Source of the DNA: Arachis hypogaea
Lineage: Eukaryota; Streptophyta; Magnoliopsida; Fabales; Fabaceae
Length of the DNA: 64,000 bases
Reading direction: 5' to 3'
Assembly (NCBI RefSeq): GCF_003086295.3
Contig: NC_092045.1
Span: 25,114,890-25,178,889 of the forward strand
A model generated the notes under the pieces. That model saw nothing but the letters and a program-made list of their open reading frames with translations, did not search any database and was not told the origin of the DNA. The number at the start of each line of letters is the position of its first letter. Position 1 is the first letter of the stretch. Positions 37,544 to 49,068 of this stretch are shown here, piece by piece. The position numbers and the translations under genes were made by a program.

Positions 37544-37699
37544 ATGGTGAAAAAATTCTCTGCTTGCAAAACTATGGGGTCAGCAACGGTTATATGCATT
37601 GATAAAATTGGGACTCTGACTCTCAATAACAATACGGTACGTGTACATTGCAAAGGTGCTGCTGAGATGATACTTGCAATGTATAGTTTTATAGCTTGA
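37544..37699 (+). pseudogene. P-type Ca2+-ATPase (ACA-like) fragment with an internal deletion
   Basis: A 51-codon open stretch begins MVKKFSACKTMGSATVICID, followed by KIGTLTLNN. This is the phosphorylation site of autoinhibited Ca2+-ATPases, usually CTDKTGTLT; here the two Thr flanking Asp-Lys are Ile. It then passes directly into VHCKGAAEMILAMY, a segment that in the intact enzyme lies much later, in the nucleotide-binding domain. The intervening part of the family sequence is missing, and a stop follows at 37697-37699. I see no membrane segments on either side. It is a dead fragment of a calcium-pump gene, perhaps carried here by a transposon or left by a deletion. Confidence 0.8.
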
Positions 37700-37837
37700 G
37701 TTTAACTAAAATTTATCATGAACCTAACTAAAATTTGACAAAGCCATACATTCTAATTACATTGATTGTAATGGAACAGGGAAATCTTTTGCATTTATTT
37801 ACAGAGATCTGAAACAAAGATATAAAATCATATTTAA

Positions 37838-38186
37838 TAGAGGAGACATGGATAGAGACAACGTATTTAGAGACGATAAATTAGTATATTTTGTATCTAT
37901 CCGGACAGAAATGACACAAAGATACTAACAAGGGACACAACTTATTTTTCATTCTTTTTTTCATTATTCTTCTTAAATTTTCATAATTATATTTTTTATT
38001 ATTATATTTTTTGTCTCAAATTTTTTGAATGAAAAAAAAAATTAAAATAAATTAAATTTTCATAATTTGTTCTAGTTTATTACCAAATACAATACAGAAA
38101 ATAATAGAATTTTGTGTCTCTGTCCTTTATGTATTGTTCTCAGTGTCTTGTCTTGTCCTGTTCTAAAAAACAAACGCAATCTTCAT
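37838..38186 (-). mobile_element. MITE family 'AGACACTGA', copy 2, truncated
   Basis: The reverse complement starts AGATTGCGTTTGTTTTTTAGA and follows copy 1 (30489-30897) through GACAAGACACTGAGA, the AT-rich core and ACACAACTTATTT. It ends before copy 1's other terminus. Substitutions relative to copy 1 are common. Confidence 0.7.
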
Positions 38187-38394
38187 AAAAAAGAACGGAA
38201 TGAAATTGAGAAAATAACAATATATAGAAATTTTTAAAATGTCAATTAATAAGACAAGATAACAATTAATTAATCAAGTAATTACAATTCACAAAATAAA
38301 GAAGCAGAGAAACGTAAAGAGATATGTGAAATATGAAAAAAAGAAGAAGAAGAAATACCGATGGCAGCTCTAAGAAAAAATATGGAGGGAGAGA

Positions 38395-38770
38395 AAGCTG
38401 TATTGAAGAAGAAGCTCGATCCAAAAGCTTTTTACCATGGCAACGGTGGCAAAAACTGCGACAACAACAGTGACTATAGAATAAATAGATCTAAAACTGT
38501 GTTAATAGAAGCGATAGCTCAATCGAAAAGCTTTCTACCACAGCAACTACAACGATAACGATGGCAGAAATTCCAGCGGCAACGACGGCAAAAGCTACAG
38601 CAATAACGGTGCCTATAGAGCAAATAGATCTAAAATTGTATTGATAGAAGAGGTGGCTTAACTCAAAAATTTTTTATCGTGATAACTGTGACGAAAATAA
38701 AAGAAAAAATGACAACTATAACGACAGTCAAAACGACAATTGCAATTGCGTAAAAATAATTAGAGTATTT
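38395..38770. repeat. Three diverged tandem repeats with AAATAGATCTAAAA boundaries
   Basis: Units of roughly 90-140 bp begin with TGTATTGAAGAAGAAGCTC-, TGTTAATAGAAGCGATAGCTC- and TGTATTGATAGAAGAGGTGGC-like words and contain AAAGCTTT-TACCA and GGCAACGACGGCAAAA-like text. The first unit starts about 38398, the second about 38499, the third about 38636. An ORF through the first two is broken and looks incidental. Confidence 0.55.
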
Positions 38771-39462
38771 TGTCGCCATTTTTTCTTTTTTTCTGATTCT
38801 CATTTTTATAAATTCAGAAAAGCAGAATTTTGAGTGAGAGTGTTAAAAAATTCTCTCAAACAAATATAAATCTTGGATTCATGAATTATATCTTTTAGCT
38901 TGATCTCAAATCCTGACTAACGTTTCGTAAACAAACTTTGTAAAAAAAATTTAGATTTTCGAGGCAACTCAAAATAAATTTCAATATTCTCAAAAGTAAA
39001 TTAACTTAAAAGAATCTTTTATTTATTTATCAATTCGAATTGTTCATATATATAATCTTATATAAAAGTTTATAATTGTGGCGTTATGAATCATGTAAAT
39101 CTAATATTTAATTCACCATCATTTATTAGGCAAAATAAGCTAAGGATGATGTCACATCAAACATCTGGCTGGCCTATAATATTATGTCCATTATTTCATT
39201 GCTGATTTGATTATTTTCACTTGGTCCGCCACAAAACATGCTTGCTTACCAGCAAACCTACCCATTTCACTCACTAGTCACTACTCCTACTTTGACTGCC
39301 TTCCAAGTCAAACAACACAAACATCCCTCTAATCTTCTTTAATCTCATTCTCTTTCAATTCCCTTCCAAATAAGAAGTTGCTTCTATATCCTCGTCAACA
39401 TCACAACTAACAAATCACTGTATAACACCTTTTTTTTTTATGGCTCTTCCTTTACGTTAGTT
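38771..39462. other. Intergenic sequence, no gene seen
   Basis: AT-rich, then more balanced with pyrimidine-rich text at 39280-39420. It could be a promoter or 5' flank, but no coding region follows on either strand. Confidence 0.4.
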
Positions 39463-39471
39463 AATTATATA

Positions 39472-40382
39472 GAGAAGTGTTACACATATAAGTCATTTGG
39501 TTTACAAGTTATACAAGTTGGGAGAAACTTAACAAAAAATACGTTGATTCATATACGATTTTTTATGGCGTGCTTCCTTCTTCTTATCCTTCTTCTTCTC
39601 CTACTCTTCTTCTTCCTCCTCTTCTGTGAAAATGAGTTTCTTGCCAAATTTGATCTCTTTCGTATGTTTTCTCTTTGCCTTTTCATTCGTTGTTTTATCT
39701 ACGTTTATCACTAGTATTTTTGCTTCGTTTTTTTTTATTTTCATGGTTTCTAAAATCAAGTTTTAAAATCGTTTTGAAGATAATGAAACTTCAGAAATAC
39801 ATCCAAACGATTACAGAAATACACCCAAACAATTACAGAAATACACCCAAACGGAATTTACCCAAACGATTATAGAAATACACCCAAAGGATTACGAAAA
39901 TACACCCAAAGGATTTAAGAAATACACCAAAAATTCATTGAAATACACCTTATGCATAATTCAGAACTCTTTCTCTTTCTCCTCCTCATCTTCTACTGCT
40001 TCTTCTTCTTCAAAAATGATTTTAGAGCTTGATGTCAAAAAACAATGGAAATCGAGAATATTGAAGAAAGAAAACAGAGAGAAAAACACGTAAATGAAGA
40101 AGGAGAAAGAGAAGGCAAAAAATGAAAGAAAAGAAGAAGAAGAAGAGGAAGAGGAAGAAAAACGTACAGCAAGAAAAAGAAGAAAGTACAGAAGATGAAG
40201 AGGAAGAAGATGAAAAACGTGCAATCAAGAAGAACGAGGAAAAACAAGATGATGAAGATGAAATACTTCAAAAAACGAAGAAAAAAGAGAAGAAAAAGAA
40301 GAGACATGAAAAAAGAAAAAGAAAAAGAAATAAATAACTTGTATGACTTGTATGGAAAACACTTGTATATAAAAAATTTTTC
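39472..40382. mobile_element. Mutator-type MITE with 9-bp TSD, internal minisatellite and purine/pyrimidine arms
   Basis: A 911-bp element flanked by a perfect 9-bp duplication, AATTATATA (39463-39471 and 40383-40391). The left end is GAGAAGTGTTACACATATAA. The reverse complement of the right end is GAAAAATTTTTTATATACAA, and both continue into ACAAGT-ATACAAGTT. A 9-bp TSD with long TIRs fits Mutator. The left interior is CTT/CTC-rich (39570-39640) and the right interior is GAA/GAGGAA-rich (40085-40340), so the two arms can pair. Open frames here are low-complexity Lys/Glu or Phe/Ser runs, not genes. Confidence 0.8.
39790..39955 (+). repeat. Minisatellite, GAAATACACCCAAACGATTACA-like unit
   Basis: About eight imperfect copies of a unit of roughly 20-22 bp, carrying GAAATACACCCAAA, lie inside the Mutator-type MITE. 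Unit variants differ mainly in CGATTACA/GGATTACG wording. Confidence 0.8.
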
Positions 40383-40391
40383 AATTATATA

Positions 40392-42040
40392 ATTTTTTTT
40401 TAAGTACCCCTTCTAATCTGTCATATCTGGCTAATATTAGAGACTTGTGCAAATGAACATAATGATACGAAGATAAAAAATATTTTATCCCCATAAAAAT
40501 TAGTTATTAAATTAATTGTTATGTATTTATTTATAAATATATATTATTTAATTATTTTTATTTATATTTTATATTTTAATATATATTTATATAAATAATT
40601 AATTTAATAATTAATTTTTATATATGTATGTAGTATAATTTTATAAAAATATGTATTCTTTTATATATATAAAATGATAGCAAACTTACAAAAATAAGGA
40701 TGAGAATGATAAACGAGTGAAAATCATTAGTAATCTTGACATATCAATCTATGAAAAGGGTGTCATTTGAAGACAGTACAAATGAAGATAAGATCCAAAT
40801 AAAATCTTAATCATCCCCAGATCTTGTGGTCGCTACTAAAACATAGTATATATTCGTTATTTTGAGTGTAACGGGTCAACCAATGGCAACAATCACGGTG
40901 CCACGTGGAAGCATCCTATGGCTCAGTTTGGCACCGCCAGAGCTTCGTCATCTGTCCACTTTTGGCCGACAGCCCCACTGAAAACCACTTGCGTCGCATT
41001 CGGTTATGACTTAATTACGACGGTACTTTTTTTGGCTAATTTACCACCGGATAGCGATTACTCTTTTAAACTCTAATTAAATCAATTAAATAGGTTCTAA
41101 AATTAATGGATACTTAAATTTAATTCGAACCAAAGTGATAATATTTTCTATTAATTGGTATGGATAATAATTCTAAAAAAAAAGTTTCAAATTAATTTAT
41201 AGATTTGAATCTTTTATTAATTAAATAAAAAAATATATAAATTTAAAATATATATAACTTTTGTTTATTATTTTTCTATCTCTAAACCTATTGTAATCTC
41301 TCCCATCTCATCTACACTCATCGTATGACTATTATTTTATATAAAAATGAGACAAAGTGATATATATTTTAAGTATTAACATTATAATTTTTTATATTTT
41401 TTAAAATTATGAAAAAATTAAAATATAAATCTAAAATTTTTTTATTTTTTTTGAAACAAAAATTGGAAGATTTAAGTTTTATATCTAAAATTTTTTATAT
41501 TCAAATTTTAATATCTATACTCTTAAAAATTGATTTTTGTATCCTAAATCAAATAATGACACATTTAAAATTAATACTCCACTATTCATAATTTAAAAAG
41601 ACACTATTAACTCAATATAAAAAATAAAAATATTTTTTTGTGAATTTATTATTATTGTTATTGTTATTGTCATTGTTGTTAAGCGAATTGCTTTTTATTA
41701 TTCATTCAATGACCAAAAAATTGGTTTTTATTTTGGTTCACCACTAGAATATTTATCATCAAATAAATACTGTGGTTAATTTTAGAAATTTTTTATTTAA
41801 ATTATTAAAATATAATATTTATTGAAATAAAAAATTATTGATATATGTAAGTTATCATATCTTGGATATTGAGATCTAAAGAAGTAAAAAGACACATTTT
41901 ATATTAGTCACTGGTATAAGAGACAACAAGGGCATTACACATTCCACATTCATCTGGAACATGTAATAAATGTAAAAATGAGAGTCTGTTCACCCGAGAT
42001 ACATGTATAATAATTTTTAGGTCTTAGTATCCGAAATATA
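40392..42040. other. AT-rich intergenic sequence, no gene seen
   Basis: A short GC-richer island at 40865-41010 (GGTGCCACGTGGAAGC, with a CACGTG core) interrupts AT-rich DNA. No coding region is attached to it. Confidence 0.45.
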
Positions 42041-42048
42041 TATGGTTA

Positions 42049-42732
42049 TAGGGGTGTATATGACCTGATCTGATTTGAAGATTTAGTCCGATCTTAAATA
42101 TTTTAAAGGCTAATTTAGTATTATTTTATCTGATTAAGATTGGATAAGAATCTCAAAAATAGATTCGATTATTATTTCAGGTTGGATTCGGACTATGACT
42201 TGAGTCATTCGAATCTAACCCAGTAGTTCAGTCATCATACACAATTAATATTTTATGTTATTAGTGATAGATGATGGCTATTCTTATGTGAAATTTAAGT
42301 ATTGTAAACCTTAATATTTTATGTTATTAGTCATTATAAAACTATAAGTTAATGTTTTATGTTTAAAATGCATAAGACTTTAGACTAATGCATAATATTA
42401 TGTTATTTGTATTGATTTAAATATTTTGTGTTATTAGACAATATTAGTATTAACAATATTAGACTAAGTGAATTTTACTATGTCAAATAATCATTGAAGT
42501 CTTAAAAATTTGGATATTTTCACATGTTAGCTTACAAAAAGGTATTAAGATAATGTAATGTTAACGGTCCGATTTTCACCTGATTTTTATCGAATATAAT
42601 TGTGGTCCGAAAATGTGTAGATTTTATCGGATTTAGAATTGAGTTCGAATCTAACAAATAGACCCGATATATATTTTAGGTCGGATCTAAATCACATCAA
42701 ATTTAGTTTTACCCAACCCATCAACACCCTTA
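42049..42732. mobile_element. hAT-type MITE with 8-bp TSD
   Basis: A 684-bp element starting TAGGGGTGTATATGACC. The reverse complement of its end is TAAGGGTGTTGATGGGTTGGG. Flanks are TATGGTTA (42041-42048) and TACGGTTA (42733-42740), an 8-bp duplication with one change. TAGGGGTG ends with an 8-bp TSD are typical of plant hAT MITEs. It has no coding capacity and is a different family from the CCGGTT-rich copies at 6796 and 8893. Confidence 0.85.
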
Positions 42733-42939
42733 TACGGTTACACCTATATATAGGGTGCACTCGAGACGAAGGCTCATTAATATATTTTTTTTTAATTTAG
42801 AAAGTTTGGTCAAATTTTCTCAATGTTCTTTGAAGTACTTTGACGAATCCATAATACGTGCGATTAGAAAAAATCAACTGGTTAAATATGACGTGACACA
42901 TATTTAAACATTGGAGTTTGAGGTTGGTTTGTCTCTCTT

Positions 42940-43420
42940 ATTTTAAGTAAATAGTTGGTAAATATGTTATGATATTTTGTAGTTAGTTTTAGTTAATAAA
43001 TTAGGATATTTTGATTTAGTAGGTTAGAAGATGTGTTAAAAGAATAATGACATGCTAGGTAACTTAATTTTAAATAATTAGTTGATATGCTAGGATAATT
43101 TGATTTAAATAGTTAGACTCTTAAAAGACATACTAAAATATGCATCTTAGATTATTTTGATTTAATTAATTAGCAAATATGTTAGGATTGTTGAATTTAA
43201 TTAATCAGAAGACCATTAGTTAAAAAAGAACATTACAAGATGACTAATTGATTTTTTTTAATTTATATGATGTTTTCTATTTTACCGAATACTTAATTAT
43301 ATTAGAAGATTATTAATTAATGTTGTTATACGATTAACTAATTTTTTTTAAATTGATGAAGTTTTTTTTAACCGAATACTTAATAATATTAGCATATTAA
43401 TAATTTAGGTGTTGTTATAT
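42940..43420. repeat. Diverged tandem repeats in AT-rich DNA
   Basis: From about 42957 a degenerate unit containing AATATGTTAGGATATTTTGATTT-like words followed by AGTTAG recurs several times. From about 43248 a cleaner pair of roughly 90-bp units repeats GACTAATT-TTTTTTTAA, ACCGAATACTTAATTATATTAG and GTTGTTATA. No coding signal. Confidence 0.55.
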
Positions 43421-43664
43421 TAGTTGGAAGGCCGTTAGTATTTTATTATTTAAACTATTTAATTACTTAATTTAAATATTTAATTATGTTAAATACCAGA
43501 AATTCAAGAATTAGATAAGGTTAATTTTTATAATTTAGTTATTAACACATTATTATACACAATTATAAAAAGATTAATCAACCTTATTCTTACAAATATC
43601 TTAATTTTTCTTGGCACGTTGTGTGATATTGTCTATTCTACTGTTTAACGTCTTACTACATACA

Positions 43665-44890
43665 TTAGGAAGGCTGGGTCAGATACGCAGTAGAGTTAAG
43701 GAATTTGATGTATTGACAATGCTTTACTCTCTGCATTAGGAAGTTTGGTTCCACCTCCTCCACACTAAATACTGATGCTTGACAATCACAGTGTGCGACT
43801 CTCATCTTTAGCAGGATCTTTCTATTATTTTCTATAGCTGCCAACAGTCGATGTGAGAATACCTGACCACCTTGCAATTGAGCGTGCGTTTTACAACCTT
43901 TGTGCACAAATAGTTGTTGTAGCCTCTCATAAGTTGCCCTTACAATAGCCACCATGGGAAGGTTTCTCATTCCCCTTAAAATAGTATTGATACGCTCTAA
44001 GGGATTTGTCATCATATGACCGTACTTACGACCTTTATCACAATGCTAGAGTCATAATTTCTTTCTAAACGTTAATGTCCACTCCAACATATCCGTTGAT
44101 AACCCCCTCAAGAAGTCAAAGTACCACTCACATCCCTCTTTGCTTGGACTATATGCTGCAGATGCCTCTTGCCTTTCGTTGATTTGTACCGGGTATTGAA
44201 GTTAAAAGTCATGTGACATATGCAATAAGCATGGTGAGCTATTAGAGGATGCCAACCACTGTTAGGTACATTAAGGCTGCACGTATAGCTTGAGATCTAT
44301 AAAATATGAGGAAAATGCCCTGTTGTGGAGTAACGTGCTGTCTCAAATTTGTCAGAAAAAATGACTATGACTCGGTAGGCTCAGACTCTACTAGTGCAAA
44401 ATTTATAGGCAAAATATTATTATTACCATCTTGGGTCACAACAATTAACAACACACCCCTATATTTGCCATACAAATATGTCCCATCAATCGATACAAAA
44501 GGCTTAAAGTACTTAAATAATTTGACATACAGAAAGAAGGCTCAAAACACCTTATCAAGATGGCTATAGTATCTATCAATCATGTTCCCATTGTAATAAG
44601 GAACAACAATGCAATTATGTATGGTGCCAGAGAGACATTGTTGTAAAACTTATAATAGGACGCGAATCTTGTTATATGATTCTTTCCAATCACCGTAAAT
44701 CTGAGCAATCTCCTTTTACTTTATCATCCATACCTTTCGATATGATAGCTTGAAATGATAACTCTACTACACTGCACTTTGCAACACTGAGATAAAAACA
44801 GAAGGATCAGTATGTATAATTGGCAGGATCATAGTGCAAATCAAACTATTATCCAACTAAGCTTGGTCTTGAGACATGGTTAGCGCCAAA
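43665..44890 (-). pseudogene. Mutator-like transposase (second family), decayed
   Basis: Minus-strand blocks follow the usual plant Mutator transposase order. From about 44880 there is an N-terminal part (SVFISVLQSAVE, then SYRKVWM and AQIYGDWKESY). The DDE-like core follows near 44490-44400 (VSIDGTYLYGKYRGVLL, then TQDGNNNILPINFALVE), then SFFLTNLRQHVT. An open 116-codon stretch at 44015-43665 starts MMTNPLERINTILRGMRNLP, the conserved region after the third catalytic residue. Stops and shifts lie between the blocks, and the region around 44050-44290 is badly decayed. The SWIM finger is not seen. It differs in sequence from the transposase at 1-1339. Confidence 0.85.
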
Positions 44891-45099
44891 CAAGTATGTG
44901 CCTCCCAAACCTATGCACCTCCCTACAAAGTATGCTACTCATAAATATCATTATTTAATATATATCATAATCAACATTTACTTGTTAATTTTATAAACTA
45001 CAAAGAATGACATTTAGCAGTACAAATTTTGCTGAAGTGCTACATCAAGACTCCATGGATTCCCATAAGAGAATTGCTTACATCGACAATGATATTTTA

Positions 45100-46210
45100 G
45101 TCTATCCTAATCTCTTAGTGATTTAGCCTCCTATAACCTTCATTAACCACCACTCTCGTGGTCACTTAATTTCGATTAGAGGTTTAAGTTCAAAAACTAG
45201 TTCATGTCCACAAAAATCCTAATTACCCAAAGCTAATAGGATTATATGTCACATATCCTAATTAGTTCATGTAATTAGAAATTTTGGAGGAATTTGTCTT
45301 CAAGCTATTGTTCAAGCAAGATAACTCTCTCGAGAATCACAAGAACTCAAGTAGAATAAGGGTCATACTCTCGTTCCACCCAGATTCATAAGATTAAGAA
45401 CGGAAACAATCCTTGAAACTGAATCAATACATTAATTAAAATAGAAGAATAATAGTTCTAATGCATAGAAATAAACAGAGCTCCTAACCTTAACTAAAGA
45501 GGTTTAATGGCTCATGACTTACAGAGAAAACTAGGATTCTGAAAAACGTGCAAAAGAGAGAAGATCCGAATGTCTTCTAAAGGGTGAATCTTTTCTCTTT
45601 TATATCTAACCTAATTAATTTGATTTGAAAATAAAATATAATAATAAAGTGTAAACCTAAAAGATTTTGTTTGTAAATAAAAATAACTAAAATAAGATAA
45701 AAGATAACAATTAAAAGATAAATTCCACTAAAGACGCTCCATTGGGTGAGTTTGACCCGTATCTGGCATTTTTCTGGCATTTAACACCGGCAAGGGGATG
45801 TTTTGGCACTGATTCTGTCCTTCTTGGATGTTAAATGCCAAGCTCAGCATTTAACGCCAGATTTAGCAGTGATTCCAGAAGAAAAATATAGACTATTATA
45901 TATCGTTGGAAAGCTCCGGAAGTTGGCTATCTAACATCGTTAAAACCGAGTCAATTGGATCTCTGTAGCTCAAGTTATACTCATTGAAATGCAAGGAGGT
46001 CTGGGTTGATATCATCTACTTTCTTTCTTTGTTTTTGTACAAAACTCTGCCAAATTTGTTCGAATTTCATCTGATATAATAAAAATACCAAAACAACTCA
46101 AAGTAGCATCCAAAGAGGATTTTTACACTAAAATATAATAAAACTTAATAATTTCTAACTAAAAACAACTAGAAAATGAAGAAAAAAGGGTACAAGATGC
46201 TCACGTATCA
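45100..46210 (-). repeat. 3' LTR of an old Athila-like element (left end approximate)
   Basis: It ends GCTCACGTATCA immediately before CAACACCAAACTTAAAT, the same junction phrase as at the other LTRs here. It contains the LTR box ATATCGTTGGAAAGCTCC near 45900, CAATTGGATCTCTGTAGCTCAAG near 45955, and two decayed GGCATTTAAC/GCCAG palindromes at 45770-45865. The start is not resolved; 45100 is a guess from the change in composition. Confidence 0.6.
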
Positions 46211-47726
46211 CAACACCAAACTTAAATCTCATACATTTTACTACTTCTCTTTTTTTTATTTTTCTTTAAGCTCAATGAGCAATACATGAGACATCTTTCA
46301 GAATAAACAGAAAACAAAATAAGTGACTAAGCTAGAATACAAGAAAATCCTACTAGTGATCATGCAAAATATAGAATAGAAAACAGGAATTAAGCTAAAA
46401 ATACTGGAAGAATAGAAGATAAAATAAGGCAAGGGATAATGAAACTCAACCAACTCAGTCATGGCGACTGCTTCTCCCTCCTTAAGCTGTGCTCTTCCGT
46501 AAAGATGATTCACCTCCCTTTGGTGCCATTGATGATAATATAAACTGAGAGCTTGCTCTGCAACACTAAATTTAAAAGTTTGCTTGTCCCCAAGCAAAGA
46601 AAACTGAAAATGGGAAGGGACATGAAAATCACACGGATGAGTAAAAATAATACAAAAGAAGATAAGAGTGATAGAAGGGGAGGAAGAATTTAAATTTAAA
46701 ACATTTTTTATGACCCCTTGGCACTTAACACCAGGGCTGGCATTTAGCTCCCCAAGGGGGGTGCAAAATTTGGATGGGAACGCCCATTCTGGGCGTTTCT
46801 TGATCCTCTTCTGGCGTCAGACATCCTCCTGGCGTTTAACACCAGCTCCTCTGCTCCTTTTTTGGCACTAAATGTCTTCCTTGGAGTTTAGCGCCTAAAC
46901 ATTTTCTGCTCTAAGGTATTCTGTTCTTTTGTCTGAATCTTTCTGTCCCTGTTATAAGTACTGTGCATGATCACAAACATTAGAAAACCTAGGAAAACCT
47001 TGAAGATCAATGAAAAATAAAATGAAATCAAACTAAAATAAAACTGAAATAAAACTAAAATAAACTAAAGGATACTCCTGGTTAGGTTGCCTCCCAACAA
47101 GTGCTTCTTTACCGTCACTAACTTGACAGTCAACTCTTTTAAGGAGCAAGATAATCATAGAGGATTAAATCCTCACCCCTCACTATGAGCTTCTTTTTTG
47201 TGCTCTTATAGATCAGCTCAATATGCTCAAGGGACATGATCCTATTTACAGTATGTGGTATGACTAGACTTCTAGTGAATACCACTCTCATCCCAGGTGA
47301 GAAGTCCTCAGTGGGAATCTTCTTATTCTTCTAGCCTTTAGGTACTTTCTTCTTGGGGTATCCTCTGTCTTTTGTGGGTGGTGAATGCGCAACACCAAAC
47401 TTAGGTTTGATGTTAAGAAAAACTGTATGGCTTTCCACCGAGTGAGAAGGCTTAAGCATTGAGATCTGCATGCAAGTACCTCTTTTTTTAGAGAGTGGTA
47501 GAGCTTTGAAAAGCATGTCGTCGTCATGTAACCTCAGCACCAATTGGCCTCTCTAAACATCAATTAGGGCTTTTCTAGTGGCTAGGAATGGCCATCCTAG
47601 GATTATGGAGTCATCTGTATCCTCTCCCATGTCAAGTGTCACAAAATCTTCCGGGAGGAATAGCTCTCCAACCTTGACCAGTACATTCTCCACTAGTCCA
47701 TATACTTGCCTCAGAGACTTGTCGTC
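46211..47726 (-). pseudogene. Internal region of the old Athila-like element: 3' non-coding part and protease C-terminal half
   Basis: Next to the LTR lies the 3' non-coding part, with the hairpin TTTGCTTG-TCCC-CAAGCAAA at 46579-46598 and a decayed palindrome array at 46715-46890. The conserved phrase GGTTGCCTCCCAACAAGTGC is at 47084-47105. Protease text on the minus strand runs from 47726 to about 47300, including SIILGRPFLAT and IDVERGQL. The protease continues across the later insertion at 55444-55532, where SSINLMPLFVMKKLG, the segment after the catalytic Asp, is found. The coding part is frameshifted after about 47400, and no reverse transcriptase is present. Confidence 0.75.
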
Positions 47727-48156
47727 TGGTGCCAGTTCCAGCGTTTAACGCTGGGATTTCTGAGGGTGACTTTGAACGCCGGTTTGGGCCATCAAATCTT
47801 GGGCAAAGTATGGACTATCATATATTGCTGGAAAGCTCAGGATGTCTACTTTCCAACGCCGTTGAGAGCGCGCCAATTGGGCTTCTGTAGCTCCAGAAAA
47901 TCCACTTCGAGTGCAGGGAGGTCAGAATCCAACAGCATCTGCAGTCCTTTTCAGTCTCTGAATCAGATTTTTGCTCAGGTCCCTCAATTTCAGCCAGAAA
48001 ATACCTGAAATCACAGAAAAACACACAAACTCATAGTAAAGTCCAGAAAAGTGAATTTTAACTAAAAACTAATAAAAATATACTAAAAACTAACTAGATC
48101 ATACTAAAAACATACTAAAAACAATGCCAAAAAGCGTACAAATTATCCGCTCATCA
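47727..48156 (-). repeat. 3' LTR (short form) of the young element
   Basis: 430 bp, TGGTGCCAGTTCC...CCGCTCATCA in plus orientation. It contains the palindrome CCAGCGTTTAACGCTGG and the hairpin TGGAAAG...CTTTCCA near 47830-47853. It lacks about 1.1 kb present in the long LTR at 60085-61641. Confidence 0.85.
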
Positions 48157-49068
48157 CAACACCAAACTTAAATTGTTGCTTGTCCTCAAGCAACTGAAAA
48201 TCATATAAGATAAAAAGAAGAGAATATGCAATGAATTCCAAAAACATCTATGAAGATCAGTATTAATTAGATAAGCGGGCCTTTTAGCTTTTTGCCTCTG
48301 AATAGTTTTGGCATCTCACTCTATCCTTTGAAATTCAGAATGATTGGCTTCTTTAGGAACTTAGAATCCAGATAGTGTTATTGATTCTCCTAGTAGAGTA
48401 TGATGATTCTTGAACATAGCTATTTATTGAGTCTTGGCTGTGGCCCAAAGCACTCTGTCTTCCAGTATTACCACCGGATACATACATGCCACAGACACAT
48501 AATTGGGTGAACCTTTTCAGATTGTGACTCAGCTTTGCTAGAGTCCCCAATTAGAGGTGTCCAGGGTTCTTAAGCACACTCTTATTGCCTTGGATCACAA
48601 CTTTATTTTTCTTTCTTTTCTTTTCTCTTTTTCTTTTTTTTTTCATTTTTTTTTCGTTTTTTTTCGTTTTTTTTCATTGCTTTTTCTTGCTTCAAGAATC
48701 ATTTTAATGATTTTTCAGATCCTCAGTAACATGTCTCCTTTTTCATCATTCTTTCAAGAGCCAACATTCATGAACCACAAATTCAAGATACATATGCACT
48801 GTTTAAGCATACATTCAGAAAACAAAAATATTGCCACCACATCAAAATAATTAAACTGTTATAAAATTCAAAATTCATGCAATTCTTTCCTTTTCAATTT
48901 AAGCACGTTTTTATTCAAGAAAGGTGATGGATTCATAGGACATTCATAACTTTAAGGCATAGACACTAAGACACTAATGATCACAAGACACAAACATAGA
49001 TAAACATAAGCACTAGAATTCGAAAAACAGAAGAATAAAGAACAAGGAAATCAAGGAACGGGTCCACC
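48157..49068 (-). other. 3' non-coding region of the young element
   Basis: Begins CAACACCAAACTTAAATT beside the LTR and then the hairpin GTTGCTTG-TCCT-CAAGCAAC (48175-48194). It has a pyrimidine-rich tract at 48601-48690 and no ORF of note. It is nearly identical to 61642-62552 in the right-hand copy, apart from the length of the T-rich tract. Confidence 0.8.

Noticed and set aside
40085..40392. Lys/Glu-rich and Phe/Ser-rich open frames
   Set aside because: They arise from GAA/CTT-rich arms of a MITE in several overlapping frames at once, with no domain.
47706..48008. 100-codon plus frame, repeated near 54924-55295 and 61212-61439
   Set aside because: It is LTR sequence repeated three times; the frame is antisense to the element and has no start context.
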